Shown piece after piece: positions 9,807 to 17,486 of a DNA stretch of 64,000 bases. The stretch spans positions 2,976,001 through 3,040,000 of the forward strand of contig CP073750.1 of assembly GCA_024398135.1 (NCBI GenBank). Reading direction: 5' to 3'. Positions within the stretch are counted from its first letter, which is position 1. Each line of letters begins with the position of its first letter. The notes beneath the pieces were generated by a model. The model made no database searches. It worked only from the letters and a program-made list of their open reading frames with translations, and was not told where the DNA came from. A program made the translations under genes and the position numbers. The DNA comes from a bacterium SCSIO 12643 (GTDB lineage: Bacteria; Bacteroidota; Bacteroidia; Flavobacteriales_G; Salibacteraceae).

Positions 9807-9822
9807 CAAAATAATATTCTAA

Positions 9823-11067
9823 CTATTGCGCTACGAAATCATCACCAGCATATTCTCCTTGCGCTAGTTTTTGTTTGATGATTTTGAATGTATCAATAGT
9901 ATATTGAACGTCTTCTAATGTGTGCATTGCTGTTGGAATTAATCTCAACATCAATGTTCCTTTTGGAACAACCGGATATACTACGATTGAACAGAAGATA
10001 CCGTAGTTTTCTCTTAAGTCTACAACTAATTTAGTTGCCATTGGTACTCCACCATCCATAAATACTGGAGTTACCGGAGAGTTCGTTACCCCTAAGTCAA
10101 ATCCTTCAGCACGTAGTCCTTCTTGAAGTGCCGTTGCAATTTCCCAAAGTTTTGCTTTGTGCTCAGGTTGCGTTTTCATCATTTCCAATCTCTTCATCGC
10201 ACCAGCAACGATTGGGTAAGGCAATGATTTTGCATAAATCTGAGAACGCATAGTGTAGTTTAAGTATCTGATTACATCTTCATCAGCACCAATAAATCCA
10301 CCAATCAAAGCGAAAGATTTTGCGAAGGTTCCGAAATACACATCGATTCCATCCTGGACACCTTGCTCATATCCGGTACCACGTCCTTCAGGACCCATTG
10401 TACCGATACCATGTGCGTCATCCACAAATAAACGGAAGCTATGTTTTTCTTTAAGCGCAACGATTTCTTTTAATTTACCTTGATCACCTGCCATACCGAA
10501 AACACCTTCAGTAAGTACAAGAATACCACCACCAGTTTTTGCAGTAATTTTAGAAGCACGAGCCAACATAGTGTCTAATTGCTCAATGTTGTTGTGTGCG
10601 AAAACAAAACGTTTTCCCATATGCATACGCATACCGTCCATAATACAAGCGTGAGACTCAGAGTCATAAACGATAACATCGTTACGATCTACTAAAGCAT
10701 CAATAGCGGAAGCCATTCCCTGGTATCCATAGTTCAATAGAATCGCAGATTCTTTTCCTACATAATCCGCAAGTTGCTCTTCTAATTCTTCGTGCATTGC
10801 AGTGTTACCAGACATCATTCTTGAACCCATTGGGTTTCCTAGTCCATATTGTACACCCGCTTCAGCATCTACTTTTCTAATCTCAGGATGATTCGCCAAG
10901 CCTAAATAGTTATTTAAACTCCAAACCAACACCTCTTTTCCCCTAAAGGTCATTTTGTTTGAAATCTCACCTTCTAACTTTGGGAAGAAGAAATATCCAT
11001 GACCAAATTTCGAGTATTGACCTAACGGTCCATTATTACCCCTTACTTTATCAAATATATCGACCAT
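9823..11067 (-). CDS. Alpha-oxoamine synthase (serine palmitoyltransferase or cysteate acyltransferase type)
   Basis: A PLP enzyme that condenses an amino acid with an acyl-CoA/ACP, releasing CO2. Family motifs visible: LNNYLGLANHP, GSRMMSGNTAMHEELE, the aspartate loop VDDAHGIGTMG, and the Schiff-base lysine in GTFAKSFALIGGF. The 414-aa length and the acidic C-terminal tail fit the Bacteroidota enzymes that start sphingolipid (Ser) or sulfonolipid (cysteate) base synthesis. I cannot choose between these two from sequence. KBL (threonine breakdown) and BioF are less likely. It has a near-ideal promoter and an operator-like palindrome upstream. Confidence 0.85.
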   Translation of the reverse strand: MVDIFDKVRGNNGPLGQYSKFGHGYFFFPKLEGEISNKMTFRGKEVLVWSLNNYLGLANHPEIRKVDAEAGVQYGLGNPMGSRMMSGNTAMHEELEEQLADYVGKESAILLNYGYQGMASAIDALVDRNDVIVYDSESHACIMDGMRMHMGKRFVFAHNNIEQLDTMLARASKITAKTGGGILVLTEGVFGMAGDQGKLKEIVALKEKHSFRLFVDDAHGIGTMGPEGRGTGYEQGVQDGIDVYFGTFAKSFALIGGFIGADEDVIRYLNYTMRSQIYAKSLPYPIVAGAMKRLEMMKTQPEHKAKLWEIATALQEGLRAEGFDLGVTNSPVTPVFMDGGVPMATKLVVDLRENYGIFCSIVVYPVVPKGTLMLRLIPTAMHTLEDVQYTIDTFKIIKQKLAQGEYAGDDFVAQ

Positions 11068-11094
11068 ATCGAAAATTAATTTTCTTTTATAGAT

Positions 11095-11110
11095 GGTTAT
11101 TATAATAACC
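11095..11110. promoter_or_regulatory. 16-nt perfect palindrome, possible operator
   Basis: GGTTATTATAATAACC is a perfect inverted repeat immediately downstream of the minus-strand -7 box (11115-11122), about 28 nt before the start codon. It would cover the transcription start, a place where a dimeric repressor could block initiation. Regulation is inference. Confidence 0.45.
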
Positions 11111-11114
11111 GCGG

Positions 11115-11144
11115 CAAAACTATAATATATTGAAGAACTAGCAA
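11115..11144 (-). promoter_or_regulatory. Promoter of the alpha-oxoamine synthase gene
   Basis: On the minus strand, TTG (11144-11142) is followed after exactly 19 nt by TAGTTTTG (11122-11115). This is a full match to the Bacteroidota housekeeping promoter TTG-N19-TAnnTTTG. The 5' UTR would be about 40 nt. Confidence 0.8.
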
Positions 11145-11376
11145 CTTCACATATAGATGATATATATTAGTTTATTAGGCATTGACTGTTAATTTATTAT
11201 GATTAAACCTCCGAATTAAGTTAAATTACCTTAAAAGCAAATCGTTTAATAAAATGGAATTGCTATTTAATTGTTTGATTTGTATGTGCTTATAGTAGCT
11301 GTTTGTGATGTGTGAAGGTACTACTATAAATAGAAATCCACATTGTGAAGAATTAAGTAGGAATGGTTAAAAAAAT

Positions 11377-11384
11377 TACTTTTG
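11377..11384 (+). promoter_or_regulatory. -7 box of the bamD operon promoter
   Basis: TACTTTTG lies 5 nt before the ATG at 11390, so transcription should begin at or next to the start codon. It also lies downstream of the in-frame ATG at 11363, which argues against that longer start. Confidence 0.65.
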
Positions 11385-11389
11385 CACGC

Positions 11390-12211
11390 ATGATTAAAAA
11401 AGGGATAAGCTTTTGGGTGGTATTAGTTGTGGCCATTATTGTGAGTTCGTGTTCTGAATACAATAAGGTTTTAAAATCTACCGATTTGGAATACAAATAT
11501 TCTAAAGCCAACGAGTACTATGAAAAAGGTGACTATTACAAGGCTTACCCTTTAATTGAAGAATTAACTGCGATATACAGGGGGCAGAAAAGATCAGAGA
11601 AACTGTATTATATGTTTGCTTACAGTGATTTTTATTTAGAGGATTATCTGTTGGCTTCACATCGTTTTTCTGAATTCACGAAAACCTTTCCTACGAGTCA
11701 GTATGCTGAGGAATGTGCTTTTATGAGTGCTTTTTCATTGTACAAATTATCTCCTCCACCGAAATTAGATCAATCGAATACCTATTCAGCGATATCAAAT
11801 TTGCAACTTTTTGTGGATCGCTATCCAAGAAGTACAAGAGTGGATAGTTGTAATGTCTTGATTGTTGAACTAGAAAGAAAGATTGAGCAGAAGGCATTTG
11901 ATGGTGCAAATCAGTATAAGAAGATGGAAAATTATACTTCTGCTGTATTGACGTATGAGAATATTTTGAAGGATTTTCCGGATACGAAATACAGAGAAGA
12001 CATCTATTTTAACATATTTGAATCCTATTATTTGCTTGCAATTAAGAGTGTTCAAGAAAAAAAGAGCGAAAGAATTGCCAAAGCTTTCAAAGCTTATGTT
12101 AATTTTGCAGACCGTTTTCCCAGTAGCGAACGTATGAGCATGGCTCAGGAAATGTATGCGCGATTGGAAAAAATGAATGAAAAATTGAAAAAAGATAACG
12201 ATGACGTATAA
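11390..12211 (+). CDS. bamD: BamD-like outer-membrane assembly lipoprotein
   Basis: Lipoprotein of the BAM complex that inserts beta-barrels into the outer membrane. From the ATG at 11390 the protein is 273 aa with signal MIKKGISFWVVLVVAIIVSSC and lipidated Cys21. An in-frame ATG at 11363 would put nine extra residues in front and lies upstream of the promoter box. The mature part holds TPR-like helices (KANEYYEKGDYYKAYPLIEEL; RFSEFTKTFPTSQYAEEC; FVDRYPRSTRVD) typical of BamD/YfiO. The stop overlaps rpoZ by 11 bp, consistent with translational coupling in a bamD-rpoZ-coaBC-DUF4835 operon. Confidence 0.9.
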   Translation: MIKKGISFWVVLVVAIIVSSCSEYNKVLKSTDLEYKYSKANEYYEKGDYYKAYPLIEELTAIYRGQKRSEKLYYMFAYSDFYLEDYLLASHRFSEFTKTFPTSQYAEECAFMSAFSLYKLSPPPKLDQSNTYSAISNLQLFVDRYPRSTRVDSCNVLIVELERKIEQKAFDGANQYKKMENYTSAVLTYENILKDFPDTKYREDIYFNIFESYYLLAIKSVQEKKSERIAKAFKAYVNFADRFPSSERMSMAQEMYARLEKMNEKLKKDNDDV

Positions 12212-12536
12212 AAGATCTGATGCACCATTGACTACAATCACTCGTGATTCTAGTGACTTAGGAGATAAAGTAGGTAACTTGTATGAGAGTTTAGCAATTA
12301 TTTCTAAACGTGCTGACCAAATTGGTAGAGATATCAAAGAAGAATTGAATGCAAAATTGAGCGAGTTTGCGTCTTCATCTGATAATTTGGAAGAGATTTT
12401 TGAGAATAGAGAGCAAATTGAAATCTCAAAATACTACGAAAAATTGCCAAAGCCTTTAGCTTTAGCAATGGTTGAATTTGAAAATGATCAAATTTATTAC
12501 CGTAATCCTGCAAAGGAAGAAGGTAAGACTGAATAA
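12201..12536 (+). CDS. rpoZ: RNA polymerase omega subunit (Bacteroidota type)
   Basis: 111-aa protein matching the Bacteroidota Rpb6/omega family, which stabilises the beta' subunit of RNA polymerase. Visible are NLYESLAIISKRADQIG near residues 26-42, equivalent to the conserved omega helix, and KPLALAMVEFENDQIYY near the C-terminus. Sequence similarity to proteobacterial omega is low, so much of the support is the conserved gene order between bamD and coaBC. It begins inside the last codons of bamD. Confidence 0.85.
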   Translation: MTYKRSDAPLTTITRDSSDLGDKVGNLYESLAIISKRADQIGRDIKEELNAKLSEFASSSDNLEEIFENREQIEISKYYEKLPKPLALAMVEFENDQIYYRNPAKEEGKTE

Positions 12537-12556
12537 TTAATTAAATTTACGCCTTT

Positions 12557-13759
12557 ATGGATTTAAAAGGCAAAAAGATTTTACTCGGTGTAACCGGGAG
12601 CATAGCGGCCTACAAGGCCGCTTTTGTTATACGCAATTTTGTAAAATCCGGAGCGGAAGTCAGAGTAATCATGACTCCTTCAGCCAAAGAGTTTATTAGC
12701 CCGATTACGTTAGCCACGTTATCAAAGAACGAAGTTTATAGCACATATATCGGAAACCCGGAGCAGGGAACATGGAATAATCATGTAGCGCTTGGGCTAT
12801 GGGCAGATGTGTTTTTAATAGCACCAGCTACGGCCAATACCCTTGCTAAAATGAATCATGGGATTGCGGATAATTTATTGCTGGCTGTTTATCTTTCAGC
12901 AAGATGTCCGGTGATCATTGCTCCTGCAATGGATCTGGATATGTACCAACATCCGGCTACAACGGGTAATATCCAGAGTTTAAAGGATAGGAAGCATTTG
13001 TTTATAGACTCTGAATATGGAGAATTGGCCAGTGGGTTGGTCGGTCCAGGAAGAATGGCTGAACCAGATTCTATTTTGGAATATGTATCAAATTATTTTG
13101 CTGGTGATTCGGTTTTTGCAGGACAAAATTGGTTGATTACTGCAGGACCAACTTATGAGGCCATTGATCCGGTAAGATTTATTGGAAATCATTCATCTGG
13201 TAAAATGGGTGTGGAGATAGCTAAAGCTGCAGCTCGAAAGGGAGCGAACGTCACAGTGGTTTCTGGACCTGGAACACCAAAAATTGAAATGAGCGGCATA
13301 ACTCAGGTTTTTGTGCGTAATGCACAATCTATGTATGATGAAACGACTACTCGGTTTGGACAGACCGATGTGGCCATCCTTGCGGCTGCCGTAGCGGATT
13401 ATACTCCGGAAGAGGTCGCTGACCAGAAGATTAAAAAGAAATCGGATGAAATGGTGATTCGGTTGAAGCCAACAAAAGATATTTTAAAGCATTTAGGAAG
13501 TGTCAAAAAAGAGAATCAAAAACTGATTGGTTTTGCTTTGGAAACAGAGAATGAGGTAGAGAACGCGAAGCGAAAGATTGAAAGTAAAAATCTGGATTTG
13601 ATTGTTTTAAATTCTTTACAAGATAAAGGTGCAGGATTTGGATATGATACCAATAAAATAACTTTAATTGATCGGAAAAATAATTTGGAGCAATTTGAGT
13701 TAAAGTCCAAGTCTGAAGTGGCATTAGATATTTTAAAAGCGATTGAAGAATTATCATGA
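12557..13759 (+). CDS. coaBC: Bifunctional phosphopantothenoylcysteine decarboxylase/synthetase
   Basis: Two steps of coenzyme A synthesis: CTP-dependent ligation of cysteine to phosphopantothenate (CoaB) and FMN-dependent decarboxylation (CoaC). The N-terminal flavoprotein half shows LGVTGSIAAYKA, APATANTLAKMNHGIADNLL and APAMDLDM. The C-terminal half shows TAGPTYEAIDPVRFIGNHSSG and LKPTKDIL. The length of 400 aa is standard for the fusion. It starts 20 nt after rpoZ and overlaps the next gene by 4 bp. Confidence 0.96.
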   Translation: MDLKGKKILLGVTGSIAAYKAAFVIRNFVKSGAEVRVIMTPSAKEFISPITLATLSKNEVYSTYIGNPEQGTWNNHVALGLWADVFLIAPATANTLAKMNHGIADNLLLAVYLSARCPVIIAPAMDLDMYQHPATTGNIQSLKDRKHLFIDSEYGELASGLVGPGRMAEPDSILEYVSNYFAGDSVFAGQNWLITAGPTYEAIDPVRFIGNHSSGKMGVEIAKAAARKGANVTVVSGPGTPKIEMSGITQVFVRNAQSMYDETTTRFGQTDVAILAAAVADYTPEEVADQKIKKKSDEMVIRLKPTKDILKHLGSVKKENQKLIGFALETENEVENAKRKIESKNLDLIVLNSLQDKGAGFGYDTNKITLIDRKNNLEQFELKSKSEVALDILKAIEELS

Positions 13760-14661
13760 ATAAAATTATCCTAGTTTTTATTGCTCTTTTTGTTGGTTTA
13801 CAGCTGAAAGCACAGGAAGTAAGATGTAATTTAACCGTGAACACCCAACAGGTAACTGGCGGGTCAATTCAGTTGGACGTGATTGAGTCATTTGAACGTC
13901 AGGTACGTGAGTTTATCAATGAAAGAAGATGGACGAATGATGTGATCAAGGAAAACGAAAAGATTGAGTTTTCGATGTTGATCAATATTACAGAAGCAAG
14001 TGGTTCGGGGAGTTATAAAGCACAAACACAGATTCAAACAGTAAGACCGGTATATAATTCAGGTTATAATACAGCTGTCTTCAGTTATAAGGATGATAAT
14101 TTCGAATTTGTTTTCTCGCAAATGGACGTTTTGAATTTTAACATTCAGAATTCCAGTGAAAACAATTTAACAGCTATGTTGGCCTATTATGTGTATTTAG
14201 TGATAGGTTATGATTACGAAACATTTAGTCCATTTGGAGGTAAAAAGTACTTTGATCAGGCATTAAATATTGCCAATCAAAATGCCAATTCACCATTTTC
14301 CGGGTGGAAACCGTTGGAAAGTGATAAAAACAGATATTGGATTGTGCAGAATATGGTGCAGCCGAGATATGAGAATATCAACAAATGTTTGTACATGTAT
14401 CACCGTCAGGGTCTGGACCAAATGTATGAGAATCCTGCAAATGGTAGAAAAAAGATTACCGAGGCGTTACAATTGTTAGAAACAGTTTACGAGGATGTAC
14501 CGGATGCGGTAAACATCCAGATTTTCTTTAATGCGAAATCTAGTGAGATTATAGGTATTTACAAGGAGGCAACACCTGATGAAAAGAAAAAGATCATCAC
14601 TTTGTTAGATCGGATTTATCCTAGTAATACGCAGAACTGGTCTAAGATTAACGACCGTTAG
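13756..14661 (+). CDS. DUF4835 exported protein (PorD-type, T9SS-associated)
   Basis: 301-aa exported protein; signal peptide MNKIILVFIALFVGLQLKAQ. The body matches the Bacteroidota DUF4835 family, which some databases name PorD and link to type IX secretion. That link is family knowledge I cannot test here. Visible features are an N-terminal beta-rich segment with ESFERQVREFINERRWTND, a helical centre (NNLTAMLAYYVYLVIGYDYETFSPFGGKKYF) and a conserved end near NTQNWSKIND. The ATGA overlap with coaBC indicates translational coupling. It converges on mutS2 with a 17-nt gap and no clear terminator. Confidence 0.85.
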   Translation: MNKIILVFIALFVGLQLKAQEVRCNLTVNTQQVTGGSIQLDVIESFERQVREFINERRWTNDVIKENEKIEFSMLINITEASGSGSYKAQTQIQTVRPVYNSGYNTAVFSYKDDNFEFVFSQMDVLNFNIQNSSENNLTAMLAYYVYLVIGYDYETFSPFGGKKYFDQALNIANQNANSPFSGWKPLESDKNRYWIVQNMVQPRYENINKCLYMYHRQGLDQMYENPANGRKKITEALQLLETVYEDVPDAVNIQIFFNAKSSEIIGIYKEATPDEKKKIITLLDRIYPSNTQNWSKINDR

Positions 14662-14678
14662 CTCAGTTAAGTAAAGGT

Positions 14679-16793
14679 TTAAATAGCTTCAAGTTTAGCT
14701 ACTTTGGTTTTTGTTTGGAAATTCCCGAATAAGACAGTCGCATTTGTTCCTGAGATTTCCAGTACTTCCCCGGTTTCTGTTCCTGTAATGAGTCGAACTT
14801 TTGATCCTACTTCGATAGGTTTTACGACTTTTTTCTTAACTGGTAGTGGTTTCTTTTTGATTTTAGGTTTGAAAGTGCTTTTTGTTTGCTTTTTAAGTTT
14901 AGCCTTTTTCGTAGCTTCAGTCAGCTTGGTTTTCTCCATAATGAAGTACTTCCGTACATCTTCCATAAAAGGTTTACTGGCTTTGTTGCCTTTCATTTTG
15001 TTGAGGAAAAACTCAAGCTTCTTTCCCCAATTGATAAACTTATTGTTTTGCTCAATTTGGGTCTGTTGCTTTTGAATTTGTTGCGTAATATGATGCTGGA
15101 GATCTTCGTAATATGAAACAGATTCTTCCGCCTTCTTAGTAGCTTTTTTATGTGTATCTGTGATTTGTTGGATAGATGCCTTCTCTTTTTGAAGTTCAGC
15201 AATCAAACGATCCATTTCTACACGTTTAACATCCAAAAGCTTTTTAGCATCATCGATCAGTTCAATTGGAATTCCATTGGTTTGTGCGACCTCGAACGTG
15301 AATGATGATCCGGGTTGTCCTACGGATAGTTCAAACAACGGAGCCAGTGATTCGCGATCAAACAGCATACTGGCGTTCACCGCATTTCTTAATCTTGAAG
15401 CTTTTAACTTGATATTCGCATAATGCGTGGTGATCACCCCGAAACACTTTTTATTATACAGGTTTTCAAAGAACACTTCCGCTAGCGCTCCTCCCAGTTC
15501 AGGATCTGATCCTGTTCCAAATTCATCCAGAAGTAGAAGTGTTTTTCGATTGGCAACATCCAAAAAATACTTCATTCTTTGTAGGCGATAGCTGTATGTA
15601 CTTAATTCGTTTTCAATAGACTGATTATCGCCAATATCCGTTAGTACCTTATGAAACCATCCAAGTTTGGATCTGTGATCTACCGGAATTAATAGTCCCG
15701 ATTGAAACATGAGTTGTAAAAGACCTACGGTTTTCAGTGTAATGGATTTACCTCCGGCATTTGGTCCGGAAATCACCATCATACGACTGAATTTGTCCAT
15801 TTTCACAGATTGCGGAAAGGTTGGTTTTTCTAATTCATTATTAGCTAACAATAGCAGTGGATGCTGTGCTTCAATTAAATCGATAAGAACTTCTTTAAAT
15901 TCGATATGGGGTTTTAATGCACCCATTTTTTGTGCGAGACGACCTTTTGCCTGAACAAAATCTAACTCCGTTAGAAGAAACTGATATGTCTTAATGAGTT
16001 CTAAATGAACACGCAACGTTTTTGTTAGTTCTTTGAAAATTCTATTGATTTCCAAACGTTCTTCGTCTATGAGCTGATTCAGTTCATGGTGAAGCGGCTC
16101 GTTAGATTTTGGTTCAATATAGGCCACATGTCCGTTATTTGAAGAGCCAATAATGCTTCCAGGAATACTTCTTTTATGACTTGCAGATACAGCTAATACC
16201 CGTTTACCGTTCACGAATGATTCACTATTGTCTGCAAGCATTCCTGAACCATGAAGTCTTTTTAAAATGCGATCAAAATTGACATTGATTTGTTTACGAA
16301 TAGATCGGATATCCATTCGGATTTCGAACAACTTTGGTGAGGCATCATCTCTGACCTGATATTTACGGTCCAGAACTTTTTCTATTGGAGTGATGATCTC
16401 CTTAGAATAATAAGTGGTTTGAATTAACCCAAATAAGTGCGGATATTCTTCTTCAAACGGTTTTATAAATTTCACCAATTGATTTGCAATCCGGCTTGCG
16501 TGAAGAAGTGCGATAAAGCCTTCTAGCGTGAGCTGACTTCCTTTTTTATTAAGGAAAACGATTTCTTTGGTGAGTTCTGTGAATTCGAGTCTTGGAAATA
16601 CGACTTCTTCTTTTTGAATATCAACATATTCCTGAACTAAAGAAAGTGCCAGATCAGCTTCTGAAAGACTCGGAAGCGAATCTAAATTATGAATTCGTTC
16701 ACTAGCCGTAGGTCCAAAACACAGTTTCGAAAGCATTTTTTTAATGGCTTCGAACTCTAAATCCTCTATCGTTTGTTGATCTGCAAATTTCAC
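14679..16793 (-). CDS. mutS2: MutS2-family ATPase without an Smr domain
   Basis: MutS2 homologue, acting on recombination intermediates or stalled ribosomes in other bacteria. The MutS core and ABC ATPase are clear: Walker A GPNAGGKSITLKT, Walker B LLLDEFGTGSDPELGGAL, H-loop TTHYANIK. The C-terminus has a coiled coil, a Lys-rich linker and a KOW-like end (GSKVRLITGTETGEVLEI). The Smr nuclease domain of many MutS2 proteins is missing. I choose the GTG at 16793 (704 aa): a TTG-N20-TACATTTG promoter lies inside the longer reading from TTG 16832, and the new start gives the usual short lead to TIEDLEF. The start is moderately sure, the family very sure. Confidence 0.9.
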   Translation of the reverse strand: MKFADQQTIEDLEFEAIKKMLSKLCFGPTASERIHNLDSLPSLSEADLALSLVQEYVDIQKEEVVFPRLEFTELTKEIVFLNKKGSQLTLEGFIALLHASRIANQLVKFIKPFEEEYPHLFGLIQTTYYSKEIITPIEKVLDRKYQVRDDASPKLFEIRMDIRSIRKQINVNFDRILKRLHGSGMLADNSESFVNGKRVLAVSASHKRSIPGSIIGSSNNGHVAYIEPKSNEPLHHELNQLIDEERLEINRIFKELTKTLRVHLELIKTYQFLLTELDFVQAKGRLAQKMGALKPHIEFKEVLIDLIEAQHPLLLLANNELEKPTFPQSVKMDKFSRMMVISGPNAGGKSITLKTVGLLQLMFQSGLLIPVDHRSKLGWFHKVLTDIGDNQSIENELSTYSYRLQRMKYFLDVANRKTLLLLDEFGTGSDPELGGALAEVFFENLYNKKCFGVITTHYANIKLKASRLRNAVNASMLFDRESLAPLFELSVGQPGSSFTFEVAQTNGIPIELIDDAKKLLDVKRVEMDRLIAELQKEKASIQQITDTHKKATKKAEESVSYYEDLQHHITQQIQKQQTQIEQNNKFINWGKKLEFFLNKMKGNKASKPFMEDVRKYFIMEKTKLTEATKKAKLKKQTKSTFKPKIKKKPLPVKKKVVKPIEVGSKVRLITGTETGEVLEISGTNATVLFGNFQTKTKVAKLEAI

Positions 16794-16798
16794 GTCAG

Positions 16799-16829
16799 CA
16801 AATGTATTCAGACCAAATCCGTATACCAA
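16799..16829 (-). promoter_or_regulatory. mutS2 promoter
   Basis: TTG at 16829-16827, 20-nt spacer, then TACATTTG at 16806-16799 on the minus strand. The GTG start codon follows 5 nt later, so the transcript would be leaderless. Confidence 0.65.
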
Positions 16830-16961
16830 CAATTAATTAAGGATATATGAAAATGGTACTTTGAGGTAGGTGAAATAGTATTTTTATCGGAAATGTTGAT
16901 GGCTGACAATAAAAAGAAATTGTAAATTTTAGTTTAGTTTTCAAATTAAAACGATTGTGAT

Positions 16962-17486
16962 ATGAGAAGAGTATTCGAAAAAACACTGTTTTTGGGTTTG
17001 GTTTTTATAGTTGGTGCTTTGGTATCATGTAAACATGATCCAGTGGTGAGTGAATCAAATATTGATAGAGAATTGTATGAAATGGCTTTGAAAACGGACG
17101 GTTATACCTGGTTTAAGAATTCGAGTATTCCATTGGGCAGAAGTTCCGGAAGTGGACACTCAGCACCACTATTAAGAACTCGTTTTAATAATATTGCTTC
17201 TGCAAAATTAGATTCCGCTGGTAGAATCATTGATGGATCGGTATTTCCAACCGGGTCCGTGATTGTTAAGGAACTTTTGAATGCAGATCAAAGTCTGGAG
17301 CGTTATGCTATGTTATTTAAAGACCCTACCAACCAATATGCGGATGCTAATGGATGGGTTTGGGGATATATATTTCCGGGGGGGGATGTATCGATATCAG
17401 CAACCGAAAAAGGCGGAGTATGTATAGGATGTCATTCGCAAAGTGGGAATATTGACTATATGCTAATGAATAAGTTTTACCCTTAA
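16962..17486 (+). CDS. Cytochrome P460-like c-type lipoprotein
   Basis: 174-aa lipoprotein (signal MRRVFEKTLFLGLVFIVGALVSC, lipidated Cys23). The C-terminus carries one c-haem motif, CIGCH at residues 154-158. The body resembles the cytochrome P460 family: FPTGSVIVKEL, YAMLFKD, GWVWGYIFPGGDVSISA just before the haem motif, then a D-Y-M segment. Family members handle hydroxylamine or NO, or are of unknown function; no substrate can be assigned here. It stands alone, overlaps the converging pseudouridine synthase gene by 4 bp, and has no haem-maturation genes nearby. Confidence 0.65.
   Translation: MRRVFEKTLFLGLVFIVGALVSCKHDPVVSESNIDRELYEMALKTDGYTWFKNSSIPLGRSSGSGHSAPLLRTRFNNIASAKLDSAGRIIDGSVFPTGSVIVKELLNADQSLERYAMLFKDPTNQYADANGWVWGYIFPGGDVSISATEKGGVCIGCHSQSGNIDYMLMNKFYP

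Larger units (their letters stand above)
11068..11389. other. Divergent intergenic region between the alpha-oxoamine synthase gene and bamD
   Basis: 322 bp of AT-rich DNA without a gene. It holds the minus-strand promoter at 11115-11144, the palindrome at 11095-11110 and the bamD -7 box at 11377-11384. No RNA gene is visible in the remaining 11145-11370. Confidence 0.7.

Noticed and set aside
11870-12337. A 155-codon open frame antisense to bamD and rpoZ
   Set aside because: It lies wholly opposite two well-supported genes and has no recognisable domain or promoter box at its start.
14704-15075. A 123-codon hydrophobic frame antisense to the mutS2 3' end
   Set aside because: The hydrophobicity mirrors the Lys-rich linker of MutS2 (AAA/AAG read as TTT/CTT), not a real membrane protein.
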